From CBDDBX01 sp965225955 (GTDB lineage: Bacteria > Acidobacteriota > Aminicenantia > UBA2199): a DNA stretch of 64,000 nucleotides. Positions within the stretch are counted from its first letter, which is position 1, and each line of letters starts with the position of its first letter. A model generated the notes under the pieces. That model saw only the letters and a program-made list of their open reading frames with translations. It was not told the DNA's origin and made no database searches. Both the position numbers and the translations under genes were made by a program. This document shows positions 18,801-26,223 of this stretch, in pieces. The DNA is taken from NCBI GenBank assembly GCA_965225955.1, contig CBDDBX010000044.1, positions 1 through 64,000 of the forward strand, read 5' to 3'.

Positions 18801-19312
18801 GCTTTCTTTTCACCTGGTACAGGAAGTCCACCTTTAACTATATGAAAAGTTCCGCTTGTAGTTCTTCTGTCTCTTACGGGGTTATGAAGGATACCCTGTT
18901 TTATTCTGTATGTATCTATATATTCATTACTGAAATCATTTCTGTCCGGCGGAAGACTGACTTCCCTTCCAAGTCCGGGTTTATCCAGAACAAAAGAGTC
19001 AAAAGGGAGACGCATATCGTTAACAAAACTGATATCCTGAAAATATCTTCCAATGAAGTTCTGAATACGATGATCTGCAGGGTTAATAATAGTATCAGAT
19101 AAGAGGCGCATCTTCTCTTTATAGTTATTGAGAAGACTCTCTGCCATATCTACAACCTCCTTTTCACTCATACCCTCAGATTTTTCTCCAACATAGCCTT
19201 CAAAGAATGGCTGTCCCATAGATGCCAGTTTCAGGTTGATATAACGGAGAATCTCCTTACGGTCTTTTCCGATACCTGAGATTTCTTCAGTTAAATGATA
19301 ATTTGAAGCCAT
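15815..19312 (-). CDS. Probable PPi-type phosphoenolpyruvate carboxykinase (1165 aa)
   Basis: 1165 residues with no signal peptide and no membrane helices. Its size matches the pyrophosphate-dependent PEP carboxykinases of Entamoeba and Propionibacterium (~130 kDa), about twice ATP- or GTP-type PEPCK. Visible motifs: HTGCIILAPHL (272-282), GDNYFGYSKKEIKT (339-352), EEEHAGGALAF (365-375) and the phosphate-loop-like VSGGGKSEISKS (498-509). The last stands where PEPCKs carry their kinase-1a loop (GxxGxGKT/S). The enzyme would interconvert oxaloacetate and PEP using pyrophosphate. The assignment rests on length and motif character recalled from the family, not on an alignment. A GGAAGGTG ribosome-binding site supports the start. 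Confidence 0.6.
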   Translation of the reverse strand: MASNYHLTEEISGIGKDRKEILRYINLKLASMGQPFFEGYVGEKSEGMSEKEVVDMAESLLNNYKEKMRLLSDTIINPADHRIQNFIGRYFQDISFVNDMRLPFDSFVLDKPGLGREVSLPPDRNDFSNEYIDTYRIKQGILHNPVRDRRTTSGTFHIVKGGLPVPGEKKAVPKIAFAHLFRAAFNPPEDLLELPYTSSQEKRAKLFVSLLLRPTVSPEVEQVVKGKSMEVRFFAPGGLVSNLDFVESIFGNAGDPYLHKNDAALDVEHWTGHTGCIILAPHLTKLRKKDLGLPHWEDASERMRRDGMCWKEENELYNDGVPFKLTCRDESGVVITIIGDNYFGYSKKEIKTMISYSANLTGLCEEEHAGGALAFGRKSPGDYFSAEEFYKKEDKKPLFEDIKKNFAGLMDLQPENYGIDKLNSNIFYVPENAEFSLYESLVSWNYDGERREVKLRPESCYVLPSGHKIHIEKHPFDPSWRLVLTNSRGVFCHKPSTVSGGGKSEISKSLLNAIMYGFFFVGNIEEDFKRVDEILTYDFRKRWNKKSKTGESGNMLKSEYRLGNVIRMLTPFEEYTDEYNKFIGNMPDYIKGLILLIKKLHLSGFSGNYKELFSVDSINGRKGTNLIFNGRKIISSYLRVGYNMDESWRLFSLRPDFIAASKIQMEDDISATITLPSEALDMNEGEFKDRSLKLIQNCEYLFFQRPDEAVHRGYDKEAEEDLAGQNTFTTNYEPLTPADGRDLVDDAISFDEYTAPIKDIISQGAGAEEDTYFISPSHPRILEDNERSKNPRYLQKNPAFFNPQDKYLAEVGTRLSDNIGIDHPVYFPVNSVLPGRRNNPADRKKGIRALSVYSPVHYQQLPELFMDFICSLTGKSPSTTGAGSEGALTKAPFNMLVATTDLNNALLSYILTGYQGFSTAAGYVGPEGRVDHDISILIPEIWCRLSTDEIDADKLIEDGSLEKLEDFEHEGEVIKASRLGYRITEKFVFKFFGRIFEEPMTIFNDRMLKPELQNMDDYIDGIKNITEAQQKSARAYLEDGSVESAIPPLKALIYIMAEGSWEGKDVSDPEVRRLFTRDYVLNSDWYKERLLFRQEREVALWKKHVAYLKEFLSDSRNAVLIEELGLKDKFSRAGKHLEMLGSEEYLKSLWGTIGADPLCRSVEND

Positions 19313-19646
19313 TTTACACCTTCCGATTTAAATTTCCTGTTAAAAGTTCATTTAAGATATTTTTTTATCTATTAATTGTGACTCAAAGAGAAGTTTTTTT
19401 TACAAAAACCGCCCTATATTCTCTATCAACAGAAACATCATAATACCATAAAAGCTTTGATTTCAAAGCATTTTGCAATAAAAAAAAGTTTATGAAACAG
19501 GGTTTTTATCAGCAAAAGATTTATCGATCTTTTTTTACCTATAAAAAAATCCCTTTTTTTTATCAATTTTGAAGGTTTTCTATTTTTTTTTGCAGGAAAT
19601 GACATATTCTGCTGTTTCAGTTAATATTAAAATTACGAGGTGATAA
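19313..19646. other. Intergenic region, very A+T-rich
   Basis: Between divergent genes, with many T and A runs (for example around 19380-19400 and 19530-19590). No gene is seen; the promoter for the downstream gene is at 19599-19627. Confidence 0.5.
19599..19627 (+). promoter_or_regulatory. Candidate promoter of the Spy-like gene
   Basis: -35 ATGACA (19599-19604), 17-bp spacer, -10 TAATAT (19622-19627). The predicted transcript start is about 13 nt before the ATG and includes the GAGGTG ribosome-binding site. Confidence 0.4.
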
Positions 19647-20324
19647 ATGAACAGAATAATTAAAATCGCAGCGCTTTTTTTACTGATTTGTACAACAATT
19701 ACATACAGCCAGACAATAAACAGTCTCAGAAAACTGGAAAGAAATCTCAATCTATCGAAAGGCCAGACAGTAAAAGTTGCTGAAGTTCTGAGAATTCAGA
19801 AAAAACAGGCTAAAAGAGATAGAAAACTATATAAAGATGAACCTATAGCACTTATCGAAGCAGCCAAAAGAAGAAGAGCAACCACACTGGAAGGTATATC
19901 CCGTATTCTTCATCCCGATCAGAGCAGAAGACTCAGAAAAATTGAAAGAATGTCTCCATCAGAAAGAGAACTTTTTCAGATAAAAGAAGGACTTGTTCTT
20001 AACAGAGAACAGACCAAACATGTTGGGAAAATTATAAGATATTACAACAATCTTATAAGAGTAAAGATGGAAGAGATGAGGGAAATCAGGGAAGAATTCC
20101 GTCACTATGCAGAAGGAAATCCCGGCAGAATGGCTAATCGGGGTAAAAACAGAATCCGGAAATATACCAGCAAAAGGTTCAGAGAGCTAAACAAAAGAAA
20201 ACAGAAAGATATAAAAACACATCTCACAAAAAAGCAGAAGAAGCAGTATAAGAAAATAGTTAAGATGCAGAAAGAGATGTTTAAGCAGAGGTCACAAATA
20301 AGAAAGGTTAACAGAGTAAGATAG
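19647..20324 (+). CDS. Secreted, very basic helical protein with Spy/CpxP-like repeats
   Basis: 225 residues. A signal peptide (IIKIAALFLLICTTITYS) is followed by an almost wholly helical, Arg/Lys-rich chain. Spaced motifs LNLSKGQTVKV, ILHPDQSRRLRKI, LVLNREQTKHVGKI and LTKKQKKQYKKI resemble the LTxxQ repeat of the periplasmic chaperones Spy and CpxP, present here about twice over. The strong positive charge is unlike most Spy proteins. A periplasmic chaperone or stress protein is the best guess. Confidence 0.62.
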   Translation: MNRIIKIAALFLLICTTITYSQTINSLRKLERNLNLSKGQTVKVAEVLRIQKKQAKRDRKLYKDEPIALIEAAKRRRATTLEGISRILHPDQSRRLRKIERMSPSERELFQIKEGLVLNREQTKHVGKIIRYYNNLIRVKMEEMREIREEFRHYAEGNPGRMANRGKNRIRKYTSKRFRELNKRKQKDIKTHLTKKQKKQYKKIVKMQKEMFKQRSQIRKVNRVR

Positions 20325-20392
20325 ATTTTATCGTTGCTTTTTAACAAAACCAACATATTATAATATTAGAACTTTTTAATATGGAGGTTAAA

Positions 20393-20578
20393 ATGAGCAA
20401 CGAAAATATAATAAGAGCTATAGCAGGGACTTTTATAATAGTCTCACTTATAATGAGCAGAGTGCATACTGAATACTGGCTGTTTTTTACTGCCTTTGTA
20501 GGTTTCAATCTGCTCCAGTCCTCATTTACCCGATTCTGCCCTATGGAGAAATTTCTGATAAAAATGAGAGGTCAGTAA
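20393..20578 (+). CDS. DUF2892 small membrane protein
   Basis: 61 residues. Two membrane segments (IIRAIAGTFIIVSLIMS and YWLFFTAFVGFNLLQSSF) are followed by the family ending TRFCPMEKFLIKMRG. DUF2892 also occurs as the tail of YgaP-type rhodanese proteins. The ATG at 20393 has GGAGG eight bases upstream; an ATG at 20381 overlaps that site and is rejected as the start. A TATAAT lies at 20359-20364. Confidence 0.85.
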   Translation: MSNENIIRAIAGTFIIVSLIMSRVHTEYWLFFTAFVGFNLLQSSFTRFCPMEKFLIKMRGQ

Positions 20579-20643
20579 CTGAATTGTTTTAAGACGATAT
20601 AGTTCACTATTGCCTAATGAGATGCTTCCTGAGATAATGGAAG

Positions 20644-21483
20644 ATGAATTTTATAGAGTGGAATATAGACCCTGTTATTTTCACAATTGGTCCGATACCA
20701 ATTAAATACTACTCCCTTCTTTTTATCAGCGGAATAGTTCTTGCATACTACTTCTCAGGCAGACTTTTCAGACAGGAAGGTGTAAAGTCAGAAACAGTTG
20801 ACCTTCTGGCTTTCTACATCGTACTGGGAACCCTGGGGGGTGCCAGAATAGGCCACTGCCTTTTTTATGAAGCCTCCTACTACCTCTCCCACCCTCTTGA
20901 AATAATATTACCATTCCGGGATATTCCGGGTCAGGGTCTGAGTTACGTAGGCTTTCAGGGACTAGCCAGTCATGGAGGAAGTCTGGGAATTGTGCTGGCA
21001 ATACTGATATTTTCCAGAAAATACAAGATTACTTTTATCTCAATTATCGATAAACTTGCAGTAGGTGTTCCCCTTACAGCTGCAGCAATAAGATTTGCCA
21101 ATCTGATGAATTCAGAGATTATTGGAAAACCCGCAGAACTACCCTGGAGTTTTATCTTCACAAGAGTTGATTTTGTTCCAAGACATCCGGCTCAACTGTA
21201 TGAAGCTCTGGCATATCTCGCAACCTTTTTTATCATAAAAACTCTCTATTCAAAGGATTTTTTCCAGCAGGTAAAAGGCAGACTCTTTGGTCTTATGATC
21301 ACTCTCATATTTACTACAAGGTTCTTTGTTGAGTTCATTAAGGAGAATCAGGAAGCTTTTGAGAACCAGATGTCACTCAATATGGGACAGATTCTCAGCA
21401 TCCCCTTCATAATTGCAGGATTGATTCTTATTTCCGGTAAATTCAGTAAATCTGAAAATAAAAAAGATATAAAAAGAGGATAG
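20644..21483 (+). CDS. lgt: Prolipoprotein diacylglyceryl transferase
   Basis: 279 residues with about seven membrane helices. Signature elements are in order: GARIGHCLFY, HPLEI, GFQGLASHGGSLGI (catalytic-region His), RFANLMNSEIIGKP (the conserved Lgt signature), PRHPAQLYEA and RFFVEFIKENQ. It transfers diacylglycerol from phosphatidylglycerol to the lipobox Cys of lipoproteins at the inner membrane. The motif wording is close to Bacteroidota-type Lgt. It is three bases upstream of the thioesterase gene, so the two share an mRNA. Confidence 0.95.
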   Translation: MNFIEWNIDPVIFTIGPIPIKYYSLLFISGIVLAYYFSGRLFRQEGVKSETVDLLAFYIVLGTLGGARIGHCLFYEASYYLSHPLEIILPFRDIPGQGLSYVGFQGLASHGGSLGIVLAILIFSRKYKITFISIIDKLAVGVPLTAAAIRFANLMNSEIIGKPAELPWSFIFTRVDFVPRHPAQLYEALAYLATFFIIKTLYSKDFFQQVKGRLFGLMITLIFTTRFFVEFIKENQEAFENQMSLNMGQILSIPFIIAGLILISGKFSKSENKKDIKRG

Positions 21484-21486
21484 ATA

Positions 21487-21882
21487 ATGTTCAGATATGA
21501 AACTAAAATAAGACTTTACGATACAGATGCTGCGGGGATTCTCTTCTTTGCAGCTCAATTCAGGCTTGTTCAGGAGGCATTTGAAGAGTTTCTTGAAAAA
21601 TACCATATGCCTCTTAATAAAATACTGACTAAAAAAGATTATCTTCTTCCTTTTGTGCATGCAGAGTCAGATTTTCTTCAGCCTCTCTATGCTGGTGATA
21701 ATATTGAGATTACGCTTAAATGTATCAGAACAGGCACCACCTCTTTTACTATAGGTCATCAGATTCTTAAAAATGGTACTCCTGCAGGTTCAGGCAATAC
21801 TGTTCATGTAACTATGGATCGTAAAACAAAAGAGAAGATAGAACTACCGGCAGAGATAAAAAAACTCATAAGCAATCTTTAA
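21487..21882 (+). CDS. Hotdog-fold acyl-CoA thioesterase, probable DHNA-CoA hydrolase
   Basis: 131 residues of the 4HBT family. The active-site start YDTDAAGILFFAAQFRLVQEAFEEF matches the 'DTDAAGxxYF' class used by 1,4-dihydroxy-2-naphthoyl-CoA thioesterases, with the catalytic Asp in DTDAAG. The convergent neighbouring operon carries menF-D-B-A-C-E without a thioesterase, so this enzyme probably fills the step between MenB and MenA. The function is inferred from motif and context; other short acyl-CoA substrates are possible. Confidence 0.75.
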   Translation: MFRYETKIRLYDTDAAGILFFAAQFRLVQEAFEEFLEKYHMPLNKILTKKDYLLPFVHAESDFLQPLYAGDNIEITLKCIRTGTTSFTIGHQILKNGTPAGSGNTVHVTMDRKTKEKIELPAEIKKLISNL

Positions 21883-22177
21883 TTGCGGTTTCATAAGAAA
21901 TACTACATCTTTCACTTTATTTTTCAGAACCCCTTCTCTTAAAAAAAGCTTTTGGATCTATTTCAGATGTAGATGTCTCTTCCACGATATTTGCATTTAA
22001 CTAATTTCAGAGGTATAAGTCCGTCCCCTTAACTTAGCGTGTATTTAAAAAAGCCCGTTAAAAAAAGAGTAAAAACAATATCAAAAAAAGTTTTTGCGAT
22101 TTTTTTAACATTTTCCTGTTCTTTATTTGCGTGTATTCGTGGTTCAAAAAAATTATAAGAGTTTTGATCAACCAGAT
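21883..22177. other. Intergenic region between convergent genes
   Basis: A+T-rich, with no gene recognised. It contains the phrase GCGTGTATTCGTGG (22129-22142), of the CGTGT-type dispersed intergenic wording also glimpsed near 55135 and 45020. Confidence 0.45.
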
Positions 22178-23548
22178 TCACAAACTCCCTGTAACCAGAT
22201 CTTTAAAGTATTTTCTGTTGATTTTCAGACCTTCCTGCCTGTAATCATCGGGCCAGGAAAAAACTTTAACAGGTCTTTTTATACCGGAAATATTCTCTTT
22301 CATCCATACTTCAAGCTCTTCGGGTTTGCTCTTTTCAGCCCATTTTATAAAAGCCGCAGGTCTCATACCATATTCAGCATCATTAACCGGCACAACTACT
22401 ACATTTACAACTCCCTCAAATTCCGAAATAGTCTTTTCAATCTCTTCAGGCTGAATATTCTCACCACCTGAGATGAACATATTATCTACTCTTCCATAAA
22501 TTTCAAGACAGCCATTCCCATCAATCTTCCCTGTATCTCCTGTAAAAAACCAGCCTTCACTGTTTTTCCAGGAACTCTTCTCTCCTATATATTTCTCAAA
22601 AAGCCAGTTACACCTTATTGCAACCTCACCACTCTCCAGAATCTTTACTTCCATTCCCTTAAGAGGAGAGCCGGAATTCAGAGAAGACAGTTCATCTACA
22701 GGTGCAGATGATGTTGTAACCTGGGAAGCTGCTTCACTCATTCCATAAGTCCTGTATAAAGGGATATGATGAGCTATAGCTTTAAGTATAAGGCTTCTTT
22801 CTGCAGGAGCTCCCCCAAGAAGCAGAGCCTTAAGATTTTTATAAACCTCATTATCACACAAACTACTCTCAAGCAGCCTGTACAGCTGAGTCGGCACCAG
22901 AGAAAGATGAGTGATTTTTTTCTGAGCAATCACCTCTTCCAGCTCTCTGTCACCCTGCACAACGACCTCCCCTCCTCCCAGAATCGTTCTGAAAAGAATT
23001 GCCAGACCTCCTACATGAAAAAGAGGTAGAGATAATAACCAGGAATCCCCCTGACCAACACATATATTACGGTTAGATGCAGTTGCACTCTTTACAAAAT
23101 TATCAAAACTGTGAACAACTCCCCTTCCTTCTGTTGTTGTACCGGAAGTAAGTATTACAATTCTGCTTCTCCCGGTATAATCTTCAGGAGGCATCATAAC
23201 CCTGTTACTACCCATCATCAGCATTTCCGCAGTAACTACAGTGCACAATATATCCACCGGCCTGCTCCATACAAGAAGCTCCAGTTCATAAGATTCCACG
23301 ATCTCTCTTATCCGGGATGCCCTGAAATTGCTGTTTATCATAACCACCTTAAGACCCGCAGATACTGCTCCAAAAAAAGTAACAACAGTATCTATAGTTG
23401 ACACCCCTTCTATACCTACAGATTCAACAGAGTAGTTTCTCAACCTGTTACTGCAGAGCTCAATTCTACGACATAACTCAGAATAAGAGAGGGACTCCTT
23501 CTCATCTGAAATCGCAATTCTCTCTGAATCACTGAAAAACTCTACCAT
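22178..23548 (-). CDS. menE: o-Succinylbenzoate-CoA ligase
   Basis: 456 residues of the adenylate-forming (ANL) superfamily. The phosphate loop ILTSGTTTEGRGVVHS replaces the usual SGTTGxPKG with an Arg at the Lys position. YRTYGMSEAASQV (A5), WFFTGDTGKIDGNGCLEIYGRVDNMFISGGENI (A7/A8) and the C-terminal Lys in EGLKINRKYF follow. It activates OSB with ATP and CoA in menaquinone synthesis. It is the last gene of the men cluster and overlaps menC by 7 bp. Confidence 0.88.
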   Translation of the reverse strand: MVEFFSDSERIAISDEKESLSYSELCRRIELCSNRLRNYSVESVGIEGVSTIDTVVTFFGAVSAGLKVVMINSNFRASRIREIVESYELELLVWSRPVDILCTVVTAEMLMMGSNRVMMPPEDYTGRSRIVILTSGTTTEGRGVVHSFDNFVKSATASNRNICVGQGDSWLLSLPLFHVGGLAILFRTILGGGEVVVQGDRELEEVIAQKKITHLSLVPTQLYRLLESSLCDNEVYKNLKALLLGGAPAERSLILKAIAHHIPLYRTYGMSEAASQVTTSSAPVDELSSLNSGSPLKGMEVKILESGEVAIRCNWLFEKYIGEKSSWKNSEGWFFTGDTGKIDGNGCLEIYGRVDNMFISGGENIQPEEIEKTISEFEGVVNVVVVPVNDAEYGMRPAAFIKWAEKSKPEELEVWMKENISGIKRPVKVFSWPDDYRQEGLKINRKYFKDLVTGSL

Positions 23549-24528
23549 CCTGTTTCCTCCAGTCTGCTATAGAGAACTCTTCCTGTAGGATTTAAAACAA
23601 GAGTTGCTCCGGAAACACTAAAGTCATCCACCACAACTCTCTCTTTAATATATCTGAAAGTAGAGAGTCCATGATAAATATCTGCTCCTGCTCTGTGTGC
23701 TATCTTAAGAAGTGTTGAAAAACCAGGCCCCGTTTCATAAACACTACTTACAACAGGAGTAACTCCATGCTCTCTGCACTTTCTGATAAGTTCAAGACTA
23801 CGGATAACACCCCCGGTAATTACAGGCTTAATAACAACAGCTCCGGTAGAAGGAACAAATAATCTGTTGCTGGCTTCAAGCTGAACTACAGATTCATCTA
23901 CTCCGATTTTCACACCGGTTTTTTTATAGAACTTATCGAAATTTTCGCTGTTTTCAAAGGGCTCTTCAATAAACTCAATCTTCTCTATGTTAACAGAAGA
24001 GATAAACTGAAGAGCATCTTCAAAACTCCACAACCGGTTAGGATCAATTCTGACAGCCTTAACTCTTTCATCAGAATCAAGCTGCCTGAACAGTTCAATA
24101 TCTTTAAGAACCCCTCCTCTTCCAGCCTTCATCTTGACTACCGGAGTGATTCCATCATAATCATCCATTGAAGATATAAGAGTTGCACAATGAACTCTCC
24201 CTTCCCGATATTTAAGGCTGTTCTCCTCATCTCTTTCCATAAGAAGTGATTCAAGTCCAAAAACAAGAGAAGAATAGATCGGGAGCCCCATTTCCCGAAG
24301 CTTTTCTGTTACAGTTCTGTAATCTGCACCTTCAATAAGAGCAGCAGTATCGATCTTTTTAAGTAAACTCTCTACATCTGAAAAAGACTCTTCTGAGAAT
24401 CCCGGTAAAGGTGCAATTTCACCTCTGCAATTCCCGGATTCAAGAATAAAGCCTTCTCTGTAATCCAGTACTCCTCGACCTGTATTTACAGGTTTAACAA
24501 AAGGTACTTTATATCTGTAGATTGCCAT
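23542..24528 (-). CDS. menC: o-Succinylbenzoate synthase
   Basis: 328 residues of the enolase superfamily. The first catalytic Lys is in VVKMKAGRGG, metal ligands are RIDPNRLW, EFIEEPFE and IGVDESV, and the second Lys is in VIKPVITGG. It dehydrates SHCHC to OSB. The length is normal for the divergent MenC group. Context in a menF-D-B-A-C-E run makes the assignment firm over related dipeptide epimerases. Confidence 0.88.
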   Translation of the reverse strand: MAIYRYKVPFVKPVNTGRGVLDYREGFILESGNCRGEIAPLPGFSEESFSDVESLLKKIDTAALIEGADYRTVTEKLREMGLPIYSSLVFGLESLLMERDEENSLKYREGRVHCATLISSMDDYDGITPVVKMKAGRGGVLKDIELFRQLDSDERVKAVRIDPNRLWSFEDALQFISSVNIEKIEFIEEPFENSENFDKFYKKTGVKIGVDESVVQLEASNRLFVPSTGAVVIKPVITGGVIRSLELIRKCREHGVTPVVSSVYETGPGFSTLLKIAHRAGADIYHGLSTFRYIKERVVVDDFSVSGATLVLNPTGRVLYSRLEETGW

Positions 24529-24535
24529 AATCTAT

Positions 24536-25408
24536 CTAAATTCTTACCAACCATCCTGCAGACAGAAGAATTCCATAAAGAAGAAGCATCTTTCCTGTAT
24601 TTTCAAGAGCCCTGTTAAGAACATCTCCATCTCTGGATACAGATATATCTTTTAAGGTGTCTTTAAAAAACAGAGGGGCAAATGAAGCAAGAATCCCCCA
24701 GTTTGCACCAGAAATGCAGATCAGAATAACAGGTACCAGCGCTGCTGCTGAGATTACACCATAATATTCAGCAATACCGAAATTCCTGCCAAATCTTACC
24801 ACCAGGCTTCTTTTTCCACTCTTTCTGTCTTCATCTACATCCCTTATATTATTAACTGCCAGTATTGCCACAGAAATGAACCCTGCCCCAAGACCTGCAA
24901 TTACAGCTTCAACTGAATGGGAAAGAGTCTGTACATACCAGGTTCCCCATACTGCAACAGGACCAAAAAAAATAAGAACAAAAATATCTCCCAGCCCCAT
25001 ATAACCAAGAGGCTTCGGTCCGGCGGTATAAAAAATACCGGAAAGAATTGAGGTAACCCCTATAATAACAACAGGCCATCCCCCCCTTACTATGAGGTAT
25101 GATGCAACAACTACAGCCAGCCCGAAAACAACAACACTGGCTTTAACAAGAGTTGCAGGCTTAATAAGCCCTCCCTGTGAAACTCTGAGAGGACCTTTAC
25201 GGGCTTCATTATCAGCACCCTTTTTAAAATCCGCATAGTCGTTCACAAAATTTGTGCCAATCTGAATAAGTAGTGAACATAAAAGAGCAGCTAAAGCAGC
25301 ACCACTATGAAATAATCCCTTCTGAAAAGCCAGAGAACTACCAATAAGAACAGGTACTACTGCAGCAGGAAGGGTTTTAGGTCTGGCAGCCAGAATCCAG
25401 GGATTCAC
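24536..25408 (-). CDS. menA: 1,4-Dihydroxy-2-naphthoate polyprenyltransferase
   Basis: 290 residues, UbiA superfamily, eight or nine membrane helices. The two Asp-rich prenyl-diphosphate sites are NFVNDYADFKKGAD (near 54-67) and NNIRDVDEDRKSGKRSL (near 185-201). GPLRVSQGGLI is typical of MenA. It attaches the isoprenoid tail to DHNA in the inner membrane. It overlaps menB by 4 bp. Confidence 0.93.
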   Translation of the reverse strand: MNPWILAARPKTLPAAVVPVLIGSSLAFQKGLFHSGAALAALLCSLLIQIGTNFVNDYADFKKGADNEARKGPLRVSQGGLIKPATLVKASVVVFGLAVVVASYLIVRGGWPVVIIGVTSILSGIFYTAGPKPLGYMGLGDIFVLIFFGPVAVWGTWYVQTLSHSVEAVIAGLGAGFISVAILAVNNIRDVDEDRKSGKRSLVVRFGRNFGIAEYYGVISAAALVPVILICISGANWGILASFAPLFFKDTLKDISVSRDGDVLNRALENTGKMLLLYGILLSAGWLVRI

Positions 25409-26223
25409 GGACGCCTCGGAAATTTTGCAAAATCAGGTTTTCTCTTCTCATTAAAGGCGTTACGTCCCTCCTGACCCTCTTCAGTCATATAGAAGAGCAT
25501 AGTTGCATTTCCTGCCAGTTCCTGAAGACCTGCCTGGCCATCACAATCTGCATTAAGAGCTGCTTTAAGGCATCTGATTGCTATAGGGGAATTTTCAAGG
25601 ATTTCCATGCACCACTTTACAGTTTCACTTTCAAGTTCTTCATAAGGAACAACTCTGTTAACCAGTCCCATATCCAGAGCTTCAGCAGCAGAGTACTGTC
25701 TGCAGAGAAACCATATCTCCCTGGCCTTCTTCTGTCCAACAATTCTTGCCATATATGAAGCACCGTATCCTCCATCGAAAGATCCTACTTTGGGCCCGGT
25801 CTGACCGAAAACCGCATTTTCTGCACAGATAGTAAGATCACACATAAGATGCAGTACGTGGCCCCCACCAATTGCATATCCAGCAACCATTGCAATTACC
25901 GGTTTAGGACAGGTTCTTATCTGTCTCTGGAAGTCCAGAACATTTAATCTGTGAACACCTTCTCCGTCAACATAACCGGCTTCCCCACGAATCTTCTGAT
26001 CTCCACCTGAACAGAAAGCCTTTTCCCCTTCTCCGGTAAGAATAATTACTCCCACATCCCCGTCCTGACGGGCCTCTTCAAAGGCTGTTGACATCTCCTG
26101 AACTGTAAGAGGTCTGAAAGCATTCCTCACCTCGGGTCTGTTAATAGTTATTTTGGCTATACCTTCATATTTTTCATATCTTATATCTTTAAATTCACCC
26201 GATTTTTTCCACTCAATAGTCAC
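25405..26223 (-). CDS. menB: 1,4-Dihydroxy-2-naphthoyl-CoA synthase
   Basis: 272 residues of the crotonase fold. Oxyanion-hole segments FCSGGDQKIRG and AGYAIGGGHVLHLMCDLTI are present. The MenB-specific region GQTGPKVGSFDGGYGASYMARIVGQKKAREIWFLCR and the C-terminal EGRNAFNEKRKPDF also match. It cyclises OSB-CoA. It starts 11 bp inside the end of menD. Confidence 0.96.
   Translation of the reverse strand: MTIEWKKSGEFKDIRYEKYEGIAKITINRPEVRNAFRPLTVQEMSTAFEEARQDGDVGVIILTGEGEKAFCSGGDQKIRGEAGYVDGEGVHRLNVLDFQRQIRTCPKPVIAMVAGYAIGGGHVLHLMCDLTICAENAVFGQTGPKVGSFDGGYGASYMARIVGQKKAREIWFLCRQYSAAEALDMGLVNRVVPYEELESETVKWCMEILENSPIAIRCLKAALNADCDGQAGLQELAGNATMLFYMTEEGQEGRNAFNEKRKPDFAKFPRRP

Noticed and set aside
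15815..19312. Plus-strand ORFs inside the 1165-residue gene
   Set aside because: They are antisense shadows of a long, well-formed reading frame with its own ribosome-binding site.
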